Made by a program: the position numbers and the translations under genes. Shown one piece after another: positions 22,583 to 32,050 of a stretch of 64,000 nucleotides of DNA. This DNA comes from Bacillota bacterium (lineage in GTDB: Bacteria > Bacillota > Negativicutes > Sporomusales > UBA7701): contig JAEZJM010000021.1 of assembly GCA_023415775.1 (NCBI GenBank), positions 1 to 64,000 of the forward strand, given 5' to 3'. The notes beneath the pieces were generated by a model. It ran no database searches. It was not told the origin of the DNA and worked only from the letters and a program-made list of their open reading frames with translations. Position 1 is the stretch's first letter; every line of letters begins with the position of its first letter.

Positions 22583-23635
22583 ATGAGTTTTCTTGCCCGT
22601 AATGAGTATCTGCTCGGCGAGATAGACTATTATCACGGACAGGTCTGCGCCCGTCTGACTGACGACCGCTGGTCGGAGAATTACCGACGGATTTGGAAGG
22701 TTGTCTGTCTGCAGTTGTGCTGGGATGAATATGACGATACCGCTGGGACGGGGGAACGGCTGGTGCGGGCGTTGCTGCGCCGTACCGGCTACGGGCGGCA
22801 GTGGCCGCTGGACAGCCCGGTGCTGAACGGACCGCTCGGTTTGTCGCGTACCGAGAGTATCGCCTGCAGGACGTTGTTCGGGTTCGATCTCATCACCGAC
22901 GGCTGGGGCGACTGGGAGCCGCTGGCGCGGGGCGTGTCGGAGGCGGGGGAGACGCTGCTGGTGTTGCGGCTGCTTCCGTATCTGGAGTATTTGCTGGAAG
23001 TGGGGGCGGGCAACGGTTATTATTCTTTCCTGGCAGCGCAGAACGGGGTGGCGGTGACTGCGTTTGAGACTTCGCCGCTGGAGTACAAACAGCTGCGCGC
23101 CGGGGCAGCTCTGAACGGGTTCGCTAATATCAAGGCGCCGGTGTGCTCTACCGGCGAATCGGCCGCGGGCGGGGCTTTGTATCTTGACGACGGCCCGCGG
23201 GTGAAGCCGCTGCTGCTGGCGGATTATCGGGCCGCCGGCTCGCTCGTGAGGCTTGCCGCGGCTGGGTTTGACCTGGCGCTGCTGCAGGGAGCGGCCGACT
23301 GGCTGGCGTCGTACGACGCCCCTGTGCTGCTGGTGATGGGCGGGAACGGCCCGGACGGCGGCCCGCAGGGGCGCGTGCCGGCGGAGGTGAAGGAGCTGGC
23401 GAAGTACGATTATAGTCTGTACGCGGTCAGCCGCGAGCCGGCGCACGCCGCGCCGCTGCTGACGCCGTTGGCGGGCGCGGTGCACCGTGCGACGGTCAGT
23501 TTCCTGGCGTTGCCGCCGATGGCCCAGGATCTGGCCGAGCAGCTGACGAAGCCTGTCGATATGAGGGTGCTTACGCCGACCGCCAAGCTGGAGAATCTGT
23601 TTTATTTCGTGAAGAATTCGTTCGAGGCGCTGTAG
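22583..23635 (+). CDS. SAM-methyltransferase-fold protein, function unknown
   Basis: The product has 350 aa. ATG start after GGGAGAGG. A class I Rossmann motif, LEYLLEVGAGNGYYSFLAAQ, lies near residues 133-152 and is followed by VTAFETSPLEYKQLRAGAALNG, as in FkbM-like methyltransferases. No catalytic NPPY-type motif is visible. The N-terminal 110 residues are specific to this protein (YHGQVCARLTDDRWSENYRRI). The substrate is unknown. Confidence 0.6.
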   Translation: MSFLARNEYLLGEIDYYHGQVCARLTDDRWSENYRRIWKVVCLQLCWDEYDDTAGTGERLVRALLRRTGYGRQWPLDSPVLNGPLGLSRTESIACRTLFGFDLITDGWGDWEPLARGVSEAGETLLVLRLLPYLEYLLEVGAGNGYYSFLAAQNGVAVTAFETSPLEYKQLRAGAALNGFANIKAPVCSTGESAAGGALYLDDGPRVKPLLLADYRAAGSLVRLAAAGFDLALLQGAADWLASYDAPVLLVMGGNGPDGGPQGRVPAEVKELAKYDYSLYAVSREPAHAAPLLTPLAGAVHRATVSFLALPPMAQDLAEQLTKPVDMRVLTPTAKLENLFYFVKNSFEAL

Positions 23636-23793
23636 GATCGGGCGCCCCGCCAACGTTCCTGGGGCGTCGTTCGCGCGCAAAAAAAAGTTGTTTTTTTTCC
23701 TGGGGCGAGCAGGGGGAATGTGCCTACGTGGTGAATCGTTGTCTAGTAATGCTTTTCCATGTCGTAAAACACGAACAGGAGGTCAAATCGGGA

Positions 23794-24897
23794 ATGAAGA
23801 ACAGGTACGTTATTCTGGCTCTGGCTTTGGTCTTGGCGGCCGCGCTGGTGCTGGGAGGCTGCGGCGGCGATAAGAAGCCGGCGGCGCCGGCAGCCCCGGA
23901 GAAGATGAAGGTGGCGTTCGTTTACATCGGGCCGGTCGGCGACGCAGGCTGGACTTACGCTCACGAACAGGGCCGCAAGTATCTCATGGAGAAAATGCCG
24001 GATATTCAGTCGACGATTATCGAGTCCGTGCCGGAAGGCGCCGACTCCGAGCGGGTTATCACCCAGCTCGCCGAGCAGGGCCACAAGGTGATTTTCACCA
24101 CCAGCTTCGGCTATATGGATCCGACGATCAACGTCTCGAAGAAGTATCCCAATATTGTGTTTATGCATTGCTCGGGCTTTAAAACCGCCGCGAATGTGGG
24201 CACTTATTTCGGCCGCATCGAAGAAGCCCGCTACCTGACCGGCATCGCTGCCGGCAAGGCTACGAAGAGCAATGTTATCGGCTATGTGGCCGCTTTCCCG
24301 ATTCCGGAGGTCGTCCGCGGCATCAACGGTTTTACCCTGGGCGTGCGTTCGGTCAACCCCAATGCCAAGGTAAAAGTCATCTGGACCAATACCTGGTACG
24401 ATCCGGCGAAGGAAAAGCAGGCGGCTGTTTCGCTGCTTGACGCCGGCGCGGATGTCATCGCGCAGCACCAGGATACCCCTGGCCCGCAGCAGGCAGCCGA
24501 GGAGAAGGGCAAGTTCAGCATCGGTTATAATACCGATATGAGCAAGATGGCGCCCAAGGCGGTGCTGACTTCGGCGGTTTGGAACTGGGGCCCGTATTAT
24601 GTGAAGGTTGTCGATTCCGTCAAGAAGGGCACCTGGAAGAGCGAACAGTACTGGGGCCATATGAGCGACGGCATCACGGATATCTCGCCTCTCGGACCGA
24701 TGGTTCAGGAGGATACCAAGAAACAGATCGCCGACGCCAAGGCTAAGATCATGAAGAACGAACTGAACATTTTCGCCGGCCCGCTCAAGGATCAGACCGG
24801 CGCGGTCAAGGTGCCGGCCGGCCAGGCGCTGTCCGACAAGGATCAGCTGGGCTGGAGCTGGTTTGTTGAAGGCGTAGACGGCACGATCCCCAAATAA
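23794..24897 (+). CDS. BMP/Med-family nucleoside-type ABC binding lipoprotein
   Basis: The product has 367 aa. The ATG at 23794 opens a lipoprotein signal with lipobox VLGGCGG. The fold follows the BMP family: VAFVYIGPVGDAGWTYAHEQG, VIFTTSFGYMDPTINVSKKYP, VIGYVAAFPIPEVVRGINGF and IAQHQDTPGPQQAAEE. BMP proteins of this type bind purine nucleosides or nucleobases. It leads a cluster of ATPase, two permeases and xanthine phosphoribosyltransferase, which supports a purine-related substrate. Confidence 0.88.
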   Translation: MKNRYVILALALVLAAALVLGGCGGDKKPAAPAAPEKMKVAFVYIGPVGDAGWTYAHEQGRKYLMEKMPDIQSTIIESVPEGADSERVITQLAEQGHKVIFTTSFGYMDPTINVSKKYPNIVFMHCSGFKTAANVGTYFGRIEEARYLTGIAAGKATKSNVIGYVAAFPIPEVVRGINGFTLGVRSVNPNAKVKVIWTNTWYDPAKEKQAAVSLLDAGADVIAQHQDTPGPQQAAEEKGKFSIGYNTDMSKMAPKAVLTSAVWNWGPYYVKVVDSVKKGTWKSEQYWGHMSDGITDISPLGPMVQEDTKKQIADAKAKIMKNELNIFAGPLKDQTGAVKVPAGQALSDKDQLGWSWFVEGVDGTIPK

Positions 24898-24922
24898 GGA
24901 TTATAAATAATGCGCTTGACGG

Positions 24923-24961
24923 AGAGCTGGCAGGCTTCGGCCTGCCGGCGCTCTGCGTTTT
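24923..24961 (+). terminator. Hairpin between binding-protein and ATPase genes
   Basis: AGAGCTGGCAGGC and GCCTGCCGGCGCTCT form a strong stem around TTCG, followed by GCGTTTT. It probably reduces expression of the downstream ATPase and permeases relative to the binding protein. Confidence 0.6.
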
Positions 24962-24979
24962 AGCCAGCGGAGGAAATGC

Positions 24980-26518
24980 ATGGTAAAGCCAATTATCACG
25001 ATGCGGGGGATGTATAAACGCTTCCCCGGCGTGTTGGCCAACGATAATATCGACATGGATATTTACCCCGGCGAGATCCACGCTCTCCTCGGGGAGAACG
25101 GCTCGGGGAAAAGTACGCTGATGTGCGTTTTGTCGGGTTTGTATATGCCTGACGGGGGCACGGTCTGCGTGAACGGCGAGGAGAAGAGGTTCCGCTCGCC
25201 GCGCGACGCCATCGCTTGCGGGATCGGTATGGTCCACCAGCATTTCAAGCTCGTGGAGCCATTTTCGGTGGCCGAGAATATCGCGATGAGCGGGCAGCAT
25301 GGCTCGTTCATGCTTTCAACAGAGAAAATGACGGCCGATATCGCCGAACTTGGCGATAAATACGGCTTGGCGATAAAACCGGAGGCGAGCGTGTGGCAGC
25401 TTTCGGTGGGGGAGAAGCAGCGGGTGGAGATCGTCCGCATGCTTTACCACGGTTCGCGGGTGCTGATCCTCGACGAACCGACGGCGGTGCTGACTCCCCA
25501 GGAGGCAGCCGAGATGTTCAAGACGCTGCGCCGCATGGCGGCCGACGGCTGCGCGATCGTGTTTATTACCCATAAGCTCAACGAGGTGTACGAGCTTGCC
25601 GACCGGGTTACGGTGCTGCGGGGCGGCAAGGTGACCGGCGCTTTGGGCCGCAATCAGCTCGATACGAAGAAGCTTGTCTGGATGATGGTCGGCCGGGATG
25701 TCGTTTCCCAGTACGAGCGGGATGTTGTGCCGGAAGGCCGGCCGGTGCTGGAAGTGAATAAGGCGGTAGCATTCAACGATATGGGGATGTACGGCCTGAA
25801 AGATCTGTCGCTGACCGTCAACGAGGGTGAGATTTTCGGCATTGCCGGGGTCGCCGGCAACGGTCAGCGGGAGCTGGCCGAGGTGATCACGGGGCTGCGC
25901 CGGATGGCGGACGGGACGGTCAGGCTGTATGACGAGGATGTGACGAATTTCCGCCCGGCGGATATGATCGCCCGCGGCGTGAGCTATGTGCCGGAAGACC
26001 GCCTGGGGGTTGGCCTGGTGCCCGAGCTGTCTGTGCTGGAGAATCTGCTGTTGAAGAGTTATCAGCAGCCCGAATTTTCCGGCCGTTGGCTGCTCGACGG
26101 CAAGGCGATCCGCGAGCGGGCGGCTAAGCTTGTTAAAGAATACAAGGTGCAGGTTTCGAGTCTCGACCAGCCGGTGAGGATGCTTTCCGGCGGTCATTTG
26201 CAGCGTTTGCTGCTAGCCAGGGAGATCGCCGAGAAGCCGAAGCTGATGGTGGTGGTGTATCCCGCCCGTGGCCTCGATGTGGGGGCGACGGAGGCGGTTC
26301 ATCGCCTGCTGCTCGATCTTAAGGCCGAGAAAACGGCCGTGCTGCTTATTTCCGAGGACCTTGACGAGATTATGAAACTGGCCGACAGGGTTGGCGTGCT
26401 GTATAACGGCCAGCTGGTGGGCGAGTTTCCGGTGGAAGAGGCGGATATCGAAAAAATCGGCCTGCTGATGGCCGGATCGGGAACGGGGGGAGGGAAGGCC
26501 GATGCTTATGAGGTTTGA
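24980..26518 (+). CDS. Nucleoside-type ABC transporter ATPase (two ABC domains)
   Basis: The product has 512 aa. ATG start after GGAGG. Domain one: Walker A GENGSGKST (near 38), signature LSVGEKQRVEI, Walker B VLILDEPTAVL. Domain two: degenerate Walker A GVAGNGQRELAEV, signature LSGGHLQRLLLAREI, and YPARGLDVGATE in place of a canonical Walker B. This tandem arrangement with an inactive-looking second Walker A is usual for the YufO/RbsA-like importers of nucleosides and sugars. It overlaps the next gene by 17 nt. Confidence 0.92.
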   Translation: MVKPIITMRGMYKRFPGVLANDNIDMDIYPGEIHALLGENGSGKSTLMCVLSGLYMPDGGTVCVNGEEKRFRSPRDAIACGIGMVHQHFKLVEPFSVAENIAMSGQHGSFMLSTEKMTADIAELGDKYGLAIKPEASVWQLSVGEKQRVEIVRMLYHGSRVLILDEPTAVLTPQEAAEMFKTLRRMAADGCAIVFITHKLNEVYELADRVTVLRGGKVTGALGRNQLDTKKLVWMMVGRDVVSQYERDVVPEGRPVLEVNKAVAFNDMGMYGLKDLSLTVNEGEIFGIAGVAGNGQRELAEVITGLRRMADGTVRLYDEDVTNFRPADMIARGVSYVPEDRLGVGLVPELSVLENLLLKSYQQPEFSGRWLLDGKAIRERAAKLVKEYKVQVSSLDQPVRMLSGGHLQRLLLAREIAEKPKLMVVVYPARGLDVGATEAVHRLLLDLKAEKTAVLLISEDLDEIMKLADRVGVLYNGQLVGEFPVEEADIEKIGLLMAGSGTGGGKADAYEV

Positions 26519-27581
26519 AAAGCGCCTGGCGCCTTCGCCGTTCATGACGGTGGCGGTGCCGGTGATTTCGGTGGTGCTGGCGCTGCTGTTCTGCGCCGCT
26601 TTCCTGGCGCTTACCGGCCGTCATCCCTTCGAGCTGTATTTCGCGATGCTGGAGGGTGCGCTGGGTTCGGCGTACGGCCTGTCGGAGACGACGGTCAAGG
26701 CCATTCCGCTGATGCTGTGCGGTCTGGGCGTCTCGCTGGCATATCGCATGCAACTGTGGAATATCGGCGCCGAGGGCCAGCTTCATCTGGGGGCGCTCGC
26801 CGCGACCTGGGTGCCGCTGACTTTTCCGAATCTGCCGGCGTTCATTATGCTGCCGTCGATGGTGGCGCTCGGCATGGTCGCCGGGGCGCTGTGGGCGCTC
26901 GGCCCGGGGTATCTGAAGGTAAAATGGCGGGTCAACGAGATTATTACGACGTTGATGCTCAATTATGTGGGCATACTATTGGTTAATTATTTCGTTTACG
27001 GTCCATGGCGCGATCCCAAGGGTTTCAATTTTCCGCTGACGGCGGAGTTTCCGCCTGCGGCGCTGCTGCCGACCCTCGGCGGTTCGCGGATCCACGTCGG
27101 CCTGTTGCTGGCGTTGGCGCTAGTGGTATTGTTTATCGTTATTTTCCGCAATTCCCGCTGGGGCTACGAGATCAAGGTGATCGGCTCTAGCGAACGGGCG
27201 GCGCGCTACGCGGGCATGGACATCAAGCGCAATATGCTGCTGGTGATGGCGCTGTCCGGCGCGGTGTGCGGCCTGGCAGGCATGTCGGAGGTAAGCGGCA
27301 TCGCCGGGAGGCTGCAGCCGGGCCTTAGTCCGGGCTACGGTTACACGGCGATCATCGTCGCCTGGCTGGCGCGGCTGAATCCGATCGCGATCGTGCTGGT
27401 GGCCGGGATGTTCGGCGTACTGCAGGTGGGCGGTTATATCGTGCAGACCTTCGGGGTGCCGGCGTCGATGGTGGCGATGATCCAGGGGGCTGTACTGTTT
27501 TTCGTGATCGGCGGCGAGATGTTCGCCAATTACCGGGTTGTTTTCCCGGGCTTGAAGGGGGCGGCAAAGGCGGATGAGTGA
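26502..27581 (+). CDS. Nucleoside-type ABC transporter permease 1
   Basis: The product has 359 aa with eight to ten membrane segments, BPD_transp_2 family. Motifs: LCGLGVSLAYRMQLWNIGAEGQ near residue 70 and VKWRVNEIITTLMLNYVG near 145, both typical of YufP-like permeases. Start overlaps the ATPase gene and the end overlaps the next permease by 8 nt, so translation is coupled. Confidence 0.9.
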   Translation: MLMRFEKRLAPSPFMTVAVPVISVVLALLFCAAFLALTGRHPFELYFAMLEGALGSAYGLSETTVKAIPLMLCGLGVSLAYRMQLWNIGAEGQLHLGALAATWVPLTFPNLPAFIMLPSMVALGMVAGALWALGPGYLKVKWRVNEIITTLMLNYVGILLVNYFVYGPWRDPKGFNFPLTAEFPPAALLPTLGGSRIHVGLLLALALVVLFIVIFRNSRWGYEIKVIGSSERAARYAGMDIKRNMLLVMALSGAVCGLAGMSEVSGIAGRLQPGLSPGYGYTAIIVAWLARLNPIAIVLVAGMFGVLQVGGYIVQTFGVPASMVAMIQGAVLFFVIGGEMFANYRVVFPGLKGAAKADE

Positions 27582-28506
27582 GCAGTCGATAATCATATCC
27601 ATTCTCGCGGCCGCCGTGACCGCGGGCACGCCGATCCTGTACGCGGCGCTCGGCGAGCTTCTCACCGAGCGGGCCGGTATTCTAAACCTCGGTGTCGAGG
27701 GAATAATGCTTGTGGGGGCGGTGTCGGGTTTTATCGCCGCCGTGGCCACGGGCAGCTGCTGGTGGGGTCTGCTGGCCGCGATGGCGGCCGGCGGGGCGGT
27801 GGCTTTCATCCACGGGGTGCTGACGATCACGCTGCGGGCCAACCAGACGGTGAGCGGCTTGGCGCTGACGCTTTTCGGCACGGGCCTGTCAGGGTATCTG
27901 GGCAAGTCGTATATCGGCATGCCGGTGCCGCAGGCTTTTAAGGCTACGTCACTGGGGCCGCTGTCCGATATACCTTATATCGGCCCGATTCTGTTCCAGC
28001 ATGACGTGCTGGTGTACGCCAGCTATCTGCTGGTGCCGGCGATGGCGTTTTTCATTCACCGCACGCGTCCCGGCCTTATTCTGCGGGCGATCGGCGAGAA
28101 CCCGGCGGCCGCCGACGCGCTGGGCTTCAAGGTTTTTTCGCTCAGGCATATGTATGTCGTGGCCGGCGGGATGCTGTGCGGCGTGGGCGGGGCTTACCTG
28201 TCGCTGGCATATGCGCCGAGCTGGCTGGAGAATATGACGGCCGGACGGGGCTGGATAGCGGTGGCGCTGGTGGTTTTCGCGCTGTGGGATCCGTGGCGGG
28301 CGCTGATCGGGTCGTATCTGTTCGGCGGCGTGGACGCGCTGGGCTTCAATCTCCAGGTGCTGGGCGTGACGGTGCCGACGTTTTTCCTCAGTATGATGCC
28401 TTATCTGTTTACCATCCTGGTGCTGACGCTGCTGATGGCCAAGAGCGGCGGCCGGGTTGTGCCGCCGGGGGCCTTGGGGCTGCCGTACGACCGGGAAGAT
28501 CGATGA
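27574..28506 (+). CDS. Nucleoside-type ABC transporter permease 2
   Basis: The product has 310 aa with about eight membrane segments. The N-terminal GTPILYAALGELLTERAGILNLGVEGIMLVG in pieces and the RANQTVSGLALTLFGTGLSG segment are hallmarks of YufQ-like permeases. It pairs with the previous permease to form the membrane channel of the BMP-type importer. Confidence 0.9.
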   Translation: MSEQSIIISILAAAVTAGTPILYAALGELLTERAGILNLGVEGIMLVGAVSGFIAAVATGSCWWGLLAAMAAGGAVAFIHGVLTITLRANQTVSGLALTLFGTGLSGYLGKSYIGMPVPQAFKATSLGPLSDIPYIGPILFQHDVLVYASYLLVPAMAFFIHRTRPGLILRAIGENPAAADALGFKVFSLRHMYVVAGGMLCGVGGAYLSLAYAPSWLENMTAGRGWIAVALVVFALWDPWRALIGSYLFGGVDALGFNLQVLGVTVPTFFLSMMPYLFTILVLTLLMAKSGGRVVPPGALGLPYDREDR

Positions 28507-28518
28507 TATAAGGAGCGA

Positions 28519-29091
28519 ATGATGCAGGAGTTGCGCGAACGAATCGTGGCCGAGGGCGAAGTGATCGGCCGCGAAGTCCTCAGAGTTGATTCTTTTCTCA
28601 ATCATCAGATCGATCCGGCCTTTATCCAGCGGATGGGCCAGGAGATCGCCAGCCGCTTCGCGGGCGAAGGCGTGACCAAGGTGCTGACGGTGGAGGCCTC
28701 GGGCATCGCTGTGGCGGCCGCGGCCGCCCTGGCGCTGGGCGTGTCGGTGGTGTTCGCGAAGAAGAAGCAGGCTGTGACGCAGCAGGGGGATCTGTATTCG
28801 GCGGAGATTTTTTCGTTCACCCGTCGCGAGTCGGTGCATATTACCGTCGCCCCAAAGTACCTGACCTCTGAAGACGTAGTGCTGATTGTCGACGATTTTC
28901 TGGCTCACGGCGAAGCGCTGAGCGGGCTGGTGAAGATCGTGCGGCAGTCGGGGGCAAGGCTCGCCGGCGCGGGCATCGTCATCGAGAAGCGGTTTCAGGG
29001 GGGCGGCGAGGAGCTCCGGGCCGAAGGCATCAGGATCGAGTCGCTGGCGGTGATCGAGAGTATGGAGGCGGGGGTAATCAAGTTTGGGTAA
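28519..29091 (+). CDS. xpt: Xanthine phosphoribosyltransferase
   Basis: The product has 190 aa, the usual size. It converts xanthine and PRPP to XMP in purine salvage. Motifs: DSFLNHQIDP near residue 24, VEASGIAVA, and the PRPP loop VVLIVDDFLAHGEALSGL near 120. The start is ATGATG after AAGGAG, 12 nt downstream of the importer permease. Its place at the end of the transport operon suggests that imported purines feed into this step. No purine riboswitch is visible before the operon. Confidence 0.92.
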   Translation: MMQELRERIVAEGEVIGREVLRVDSFLNHQIDPAFIQRMGQEIASRFAGEGVTKVLTVEASGIAVAAAAALALGVSVVFAKKKQAVTQQGDLYSAEIFSFTRRESVHITVAPKYLTSEDVVLIVDDFLAHGEALSGLVKIVRQSGARLAGAGIVIEKRFQGGGEELRAEGIRIESLAVIESMEAGVIKFG

Positions 29092-29135
29092 CGGCCGTCC
29101 CTGGTGCCGATTAAGGGTGTTGCGGGGGGACAATT

Positions 29136-30323
29136 ATGGCCGGCAGCGCGGATGATGACGCCAGGCGGCTGACCGCTCTGGCGTATTTTATGATGATGAC
29201 GATCGGCGTCACTTTCAGCCTGGCCGGGGTGACCACCAAGCAGATCGCCGCCACGTTTGCGGTGGATACGGCGCTGGTGGGGTATGTTTTTACGCTGTTT
29301 TCGGTCGGCTACAGCGCGGCGATCCTCGGCAACGGTTTTCTGCTGGACCGGGTGGATGTCGGCCGGGAGACGGCGCTGGCCGCTGCTGCGGCCGGGCTGG
29401 CGGCGCTGGCGGCGACGCTGCTGCCGGCGCTGGCGGCGTTCGCGGCGGCGATTTTTTCTTATGGCCTCTTCCTGGGTGTGCTGTGTTCGGTGGGGTATTT
29501 CATTATCGTGAATTTGTACGATGAGACGGCCCGGGCGGCCAAGCTGAATGTGCTGAATTTCTTTTTCAGCGCCGGTTCGGTGGCGGCGCCGGTGCTGGCC
29601 GGCCTGGCCTTGCAGCGCGGCGCCTCGTGGCAGGCGGTGTTTCAGGCGACGGCGCCGCTGGCGTTCGCGGCGGCGGCCTGGGCTGTTTCCGTCCGGTTCA
29701 CGCTCCGGCCGCCGGCGCCCCGGCAGGCGGGGCCAGCCGATGATAGTTCACGATGGGGATGGCCGGTTTATGTCGTCGGGGCGGCGCTGATCTGTTACGT
29801 TATTTCGGAGATGGCGTTCACTTATTGGCTTGTTACGTATATGATGGACCGCCTGGCGGCGGATGTGGCGACAGCCGGTTTCGCGCTGTCGGTGTTCTGG
29901 GTGACGATGGGGTTTGGCCGTCTGGCGGCGGGTCCGCTGATCGTTCGGCTGGGCGTCGGGCGCTATATCGGCGGGTTATCGCTGCTGGCTGCCGGCGCTT
30001 TCGCGGCGCTGCTGACGGCGGATACGCCAACGGCGGCGCTCTGGCTGACGGCCGTGATGGGCGCGGGTTATTCCGGCCTTTATCCGACGATCCTGTCTTT
30101 TGGCACGCAGCTTGTGCCGGGGCCGTCGCCCCGCCTGACGACGTTTTTTCTTTCGGTCGGCGCGGGGGGCGGGATTGCGGCGCTGCTGCTGTCGAGCTGG
30201 CTTAAGCAGGTGGCCGGTGTCGGCGCGGTGATGACATTTGCGGCGGCTTTGCTGGTGGCTATGACGCTGCTGGTATTGTCGGCGGGGCGCGGGAGGAGAT
30301 GCCCGGCCGGCGGCGAAGAATAG
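29136..30323 (+). CDS. MFS transporter
   Basis: The product has 395 aa with twelve membrane segments. ATG start after GGGGGGA. The family loop between helices 2 and 3 reads GNGFLLDRVDVGRE, and MGFGRLAAGPLIVRLGVGR is its counterpart in the second half, both hallmark MFS positions. YFIIVNLYDETARAAKLNVLNFFFSAGSV resembles the FucP/TsgA-like group. Substrate unknown; possibly nucleoside or sugar given the preceding operon. Confidence 0.88.
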   Translation: MAGSADDDARRLTALAYFMMMTIGVTFSLAGVTTKQIAATFAVDTALVGYVFTLFSVGYSAAILGNGFLLDRVDVGRETALAAAAAGLAALAATLLPALAAFAAAIFSYGLFLGVLCSVGYFIIVNLYDETARAAKLNVLNFFFSAGSVAAPVLAGLALQRGASWQAVFQATAPLAFAAAAWAVSVRFTLRPPAPRQAGPADDSSRWGWPVYVVGAALICYVISEMAFTYWLVTYMMDRLAADVATAGFALSVFWVTMGFGRLAAGPLIVRLGVGRYIGGLSLLAAGAFAALLTADTPTAALWLTAVMGAGYSGLYPTILSFGTQLVPGPSPRLTTFFLSVGAGGGIAALLLSSWLKQVAGVGAVMTFAAALLVAMTLLVLSAGRGRRCPAGGEE

Positions 30324-30412
30324 AGTGTAAGGACGGTAGTCGCCGCGCCGCATTATTGTGCGGCGGCTGGCTAATGCTATCAGGGATGCAGAAATAAGGA
30401 GGAGTTCTGACA

Positions 30413-30886
30413 ATGGAGAAGAATCCGACCGCGAAGTTCGAGACTACTTTGGGCGAGTTCACTGTGGAGCTGTTCGCCGATAAGGCGCCGGTGACGGTGG
30501 AGAATTTCGTCACGCTGGCGAAGAAGGGATATTACGACGGGGTTATTTTTCATCGGGTGATTCCGGGGTTCATGATCCAGGGCGGCGACCCGACGGGTAC
30601 GGGCCGGGGCGGCCCCGGGTACGCGATTCCGGACGAGTTTCACCCCGAACTCATGCACGACGTTCCCGGAATCCTGTCGATGGCAAATGCCGGGCCGAAT
30701 ACGGGCGGGTCGCAGTTTTTCGTGACTGTGGCGGCGACGCCGTGGCTGAATAACCGCCACGCGGTGTTCGGTAAGGTGGTGTCCGGCATGGATGTGGTGG
30801 ATAAGATCAGCACGGTGAAACGCGATGGCGGCGACCGGCCGATCGAGCCGGTGGAGATGAAAAAGGTCACGGTTGATGGCGAGTAG
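30413..30886 (+). CDS. Cyclophilin-type peptidyl-prolyl isomerase
   Basis: The product has 157 aa. It catalyses cis-trans isomerisation of prolyl bonds. ATG start after AAGGAGGAG. Motifs: VIFHRVIPGFMIQGGDPTGTGRGGPG (residues about 43-68) with the catalytic FHRV arginine, ANAGPNTGGSQFFV and HAVFGKVVSGMDVVDKI. No signal peptide, so it is cytoplasmic. The GIY-YIG gene begins within its last codons. Confidence 0.92.
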   Translation: MEKNPTAKFETTLGEFTVELFADKAPVTVENFVTLAKKGYYDGVIFHRVIPGFMIQGGDPTGTGRGGPGYAIPDEFHPELMHDVPGILSMANAGPNTGGSQFFVTVAATPWLNNRHAVFGKVVSGMDVVDKISTVKRDGGDRPIEPVEMKKVTVDGE

Positions 30887-31160
30887 CACCGCTTTCGCGT
30901 ATATGGTCGCGTGTGCCGACGGGACGCTTTACACCGGCTGGACGACCGATCTGGAAGCGAGGCTGGCCGCCCACAACGCCGGCACGGGGGCGCGGTATAC
31001 GCGCGGCCGGGGGCCGGTGGCGCTGGTTTACTGGGAGGAGTACGGCGACCAGGGCCAGGCGCGGCGGCGCGAGTGCGAGATCAAGAAATTGGACAGGCGG
31101 CGGAAGGAGGCGCTGGTCGCTTCCGGATGCCGGCCTGCGCCAGCAGGGGGAAAGCCATGA
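30876..31160 (+). CDS. GIY-YIG nuclease-family protein (YhbQ/UPF0213 type)
   Basis: The product has 94 aa. The motif here is AYMVACADGTLYTGWTTDLEARLAAHN: YMV replaces GIY and YTG replaces YIG, as in UPF0213 members. Catalytic-type residues R (in EARLAAHN) and E (in LVYWEEY) are present. The start overlaps the cyclophilin gene by 11 nt. The stop lies in the terminator stem. These proteins are suspected DNA-processing factors with no defined role. Confidence 0.85.
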   Translation: MASSTAFAYMVACADGTLYTGWTTDLEARLAAHNAGTGARYTRGRGPVALVYWEEYGDQGQARRRECEIKKLDRRRKEALVASGCRPAPAGGKP

Positions 31161-31182
31161 TGATGGCTTTTCTTTTTTTTTT
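31151..31182 (+). terminator. Terminator of the cyclophilin/GIY-YIG unit
   Basis: AAAGCCAT pairs with ATGGCTTT around a 4 nt loop, followed by TC and ten T residues. Confidence 0.85.
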
Positions 31183-31255
31183 GCGGCGGGTATGGCGGAG
31201 GGAATCGGCCGTACGCCGGCGAAAATTGTAGCAGTAAATATATGGGGGGAGCGGG

Positions 31256-31993
31256 ATGAAGAGTGAGATCGCGGCGCGGCTGAAACTGCGGTACGGGCCT
31301 GTAGCTATTGTGCTTACGGAGGAGAAGCCGGTCGGGGCGATGGAGTTCCAGGACGGGAAATGGGGCTGCGTGGCGGCGATGCTTACGGCGGCGGCCAAGG
31401 GCCGGCAGGCGGTGTTCGGCCGCGGGCGCCACGGCTGTCCGGGCGGCGGTGTGGGCCTGGGGTTATGCGCTGCGTTCCCGGATACGCCGGGCGGGTTCGA
31501 TTATTTTTTGTCCACCGGCCGGGGCGAGGGCTTTCCGCCGGGCGAGGGCTACAAGAAGACGCCTGAACTGGCGGCAAGCTTCAGGGAATGGTTGCCGACG
31601 GCGGAGATACCGAGCAAGTATGTGGTGTTCAAGCCGCTGGAGGTGCTGGCGGAGGGCGAGGAGCCGGCGGTGGTTGTGTTTTACGCGAATGCCGACCAGC
31701 TGTCGGCGCTGGTGGTGCTGGCCAATTACGGCCGGACCGGCGGCGACAATGTGATCGCCCCGTTTTCGGCGGGCTGCCATTCGACGTTTCTCATCCCGTG
31801 GCACGAGGGGAAGCAGCCCCGGCCGCGGGCGGTGGTGGGAATGACGGATATCAGCGCCCGGCCGTTCATCGACGCCGATCTTTTGTCGTTTTCGGCGCCG
31901 CTGGCGATGTTCCGGGAGATGGAGGCCAATGTGCCCGGCAGTTTCCTCGACAGGCACGACTGGCAGAAGGTGGCCGCCCGTCTGGAGAAGTGA
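31256..31993 (+). CDS. DUF169-family protein
   Basis: The product has 245 aa. ATG start after GGGGGGAGCGGG. Conserved pieces are YGPVAIVLTEEKP at the start, WGCVAAMLTAAAKGRQAVFGR with CPGGGVGLGL, and PFSAGCHSTFLIP near residue 178. The recurring cysteines suggest metal or haem binding, as proposed for this archaeal and anaerobe family, but no function is established. It is followed by a LUD gene, a frequent metabolic neighbour in anaerobes. Confidence 0.88.
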   Translation: MKSEIAARLKLRYGPVAIVLTEEKPVGAMEFQDGKWGCVAAMLTAAAKGRQAVFGRGRHGCPGGGVGLGLCAAFPDTPGGFDYFLSTGRGEGFPPGEGYKKTPELAASFREWLPTAEIPSKYVVFKPLEVLAEGEEPAVVVFYANADQLSALVVLANYGRTGGDNVIAPFSAGCHSTFLIPWHEGKQPRPRAVVGMTDISARPFIDADLLSFSAPLAMFREMEANVPGSFLDRHDWQKVAARLEK

Positions 31994-32050
31994 GCGGGCT
32001 CGGCGGACTGTGATATTCATTTTTTCGATTATGATGAGGAGGCTGACGAG

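Noticed and set aside
30341..30368. GC-rich hairpin before the cyclophilin gene as terminator
   Set aside because: It has a good stem but no T-run on either side.
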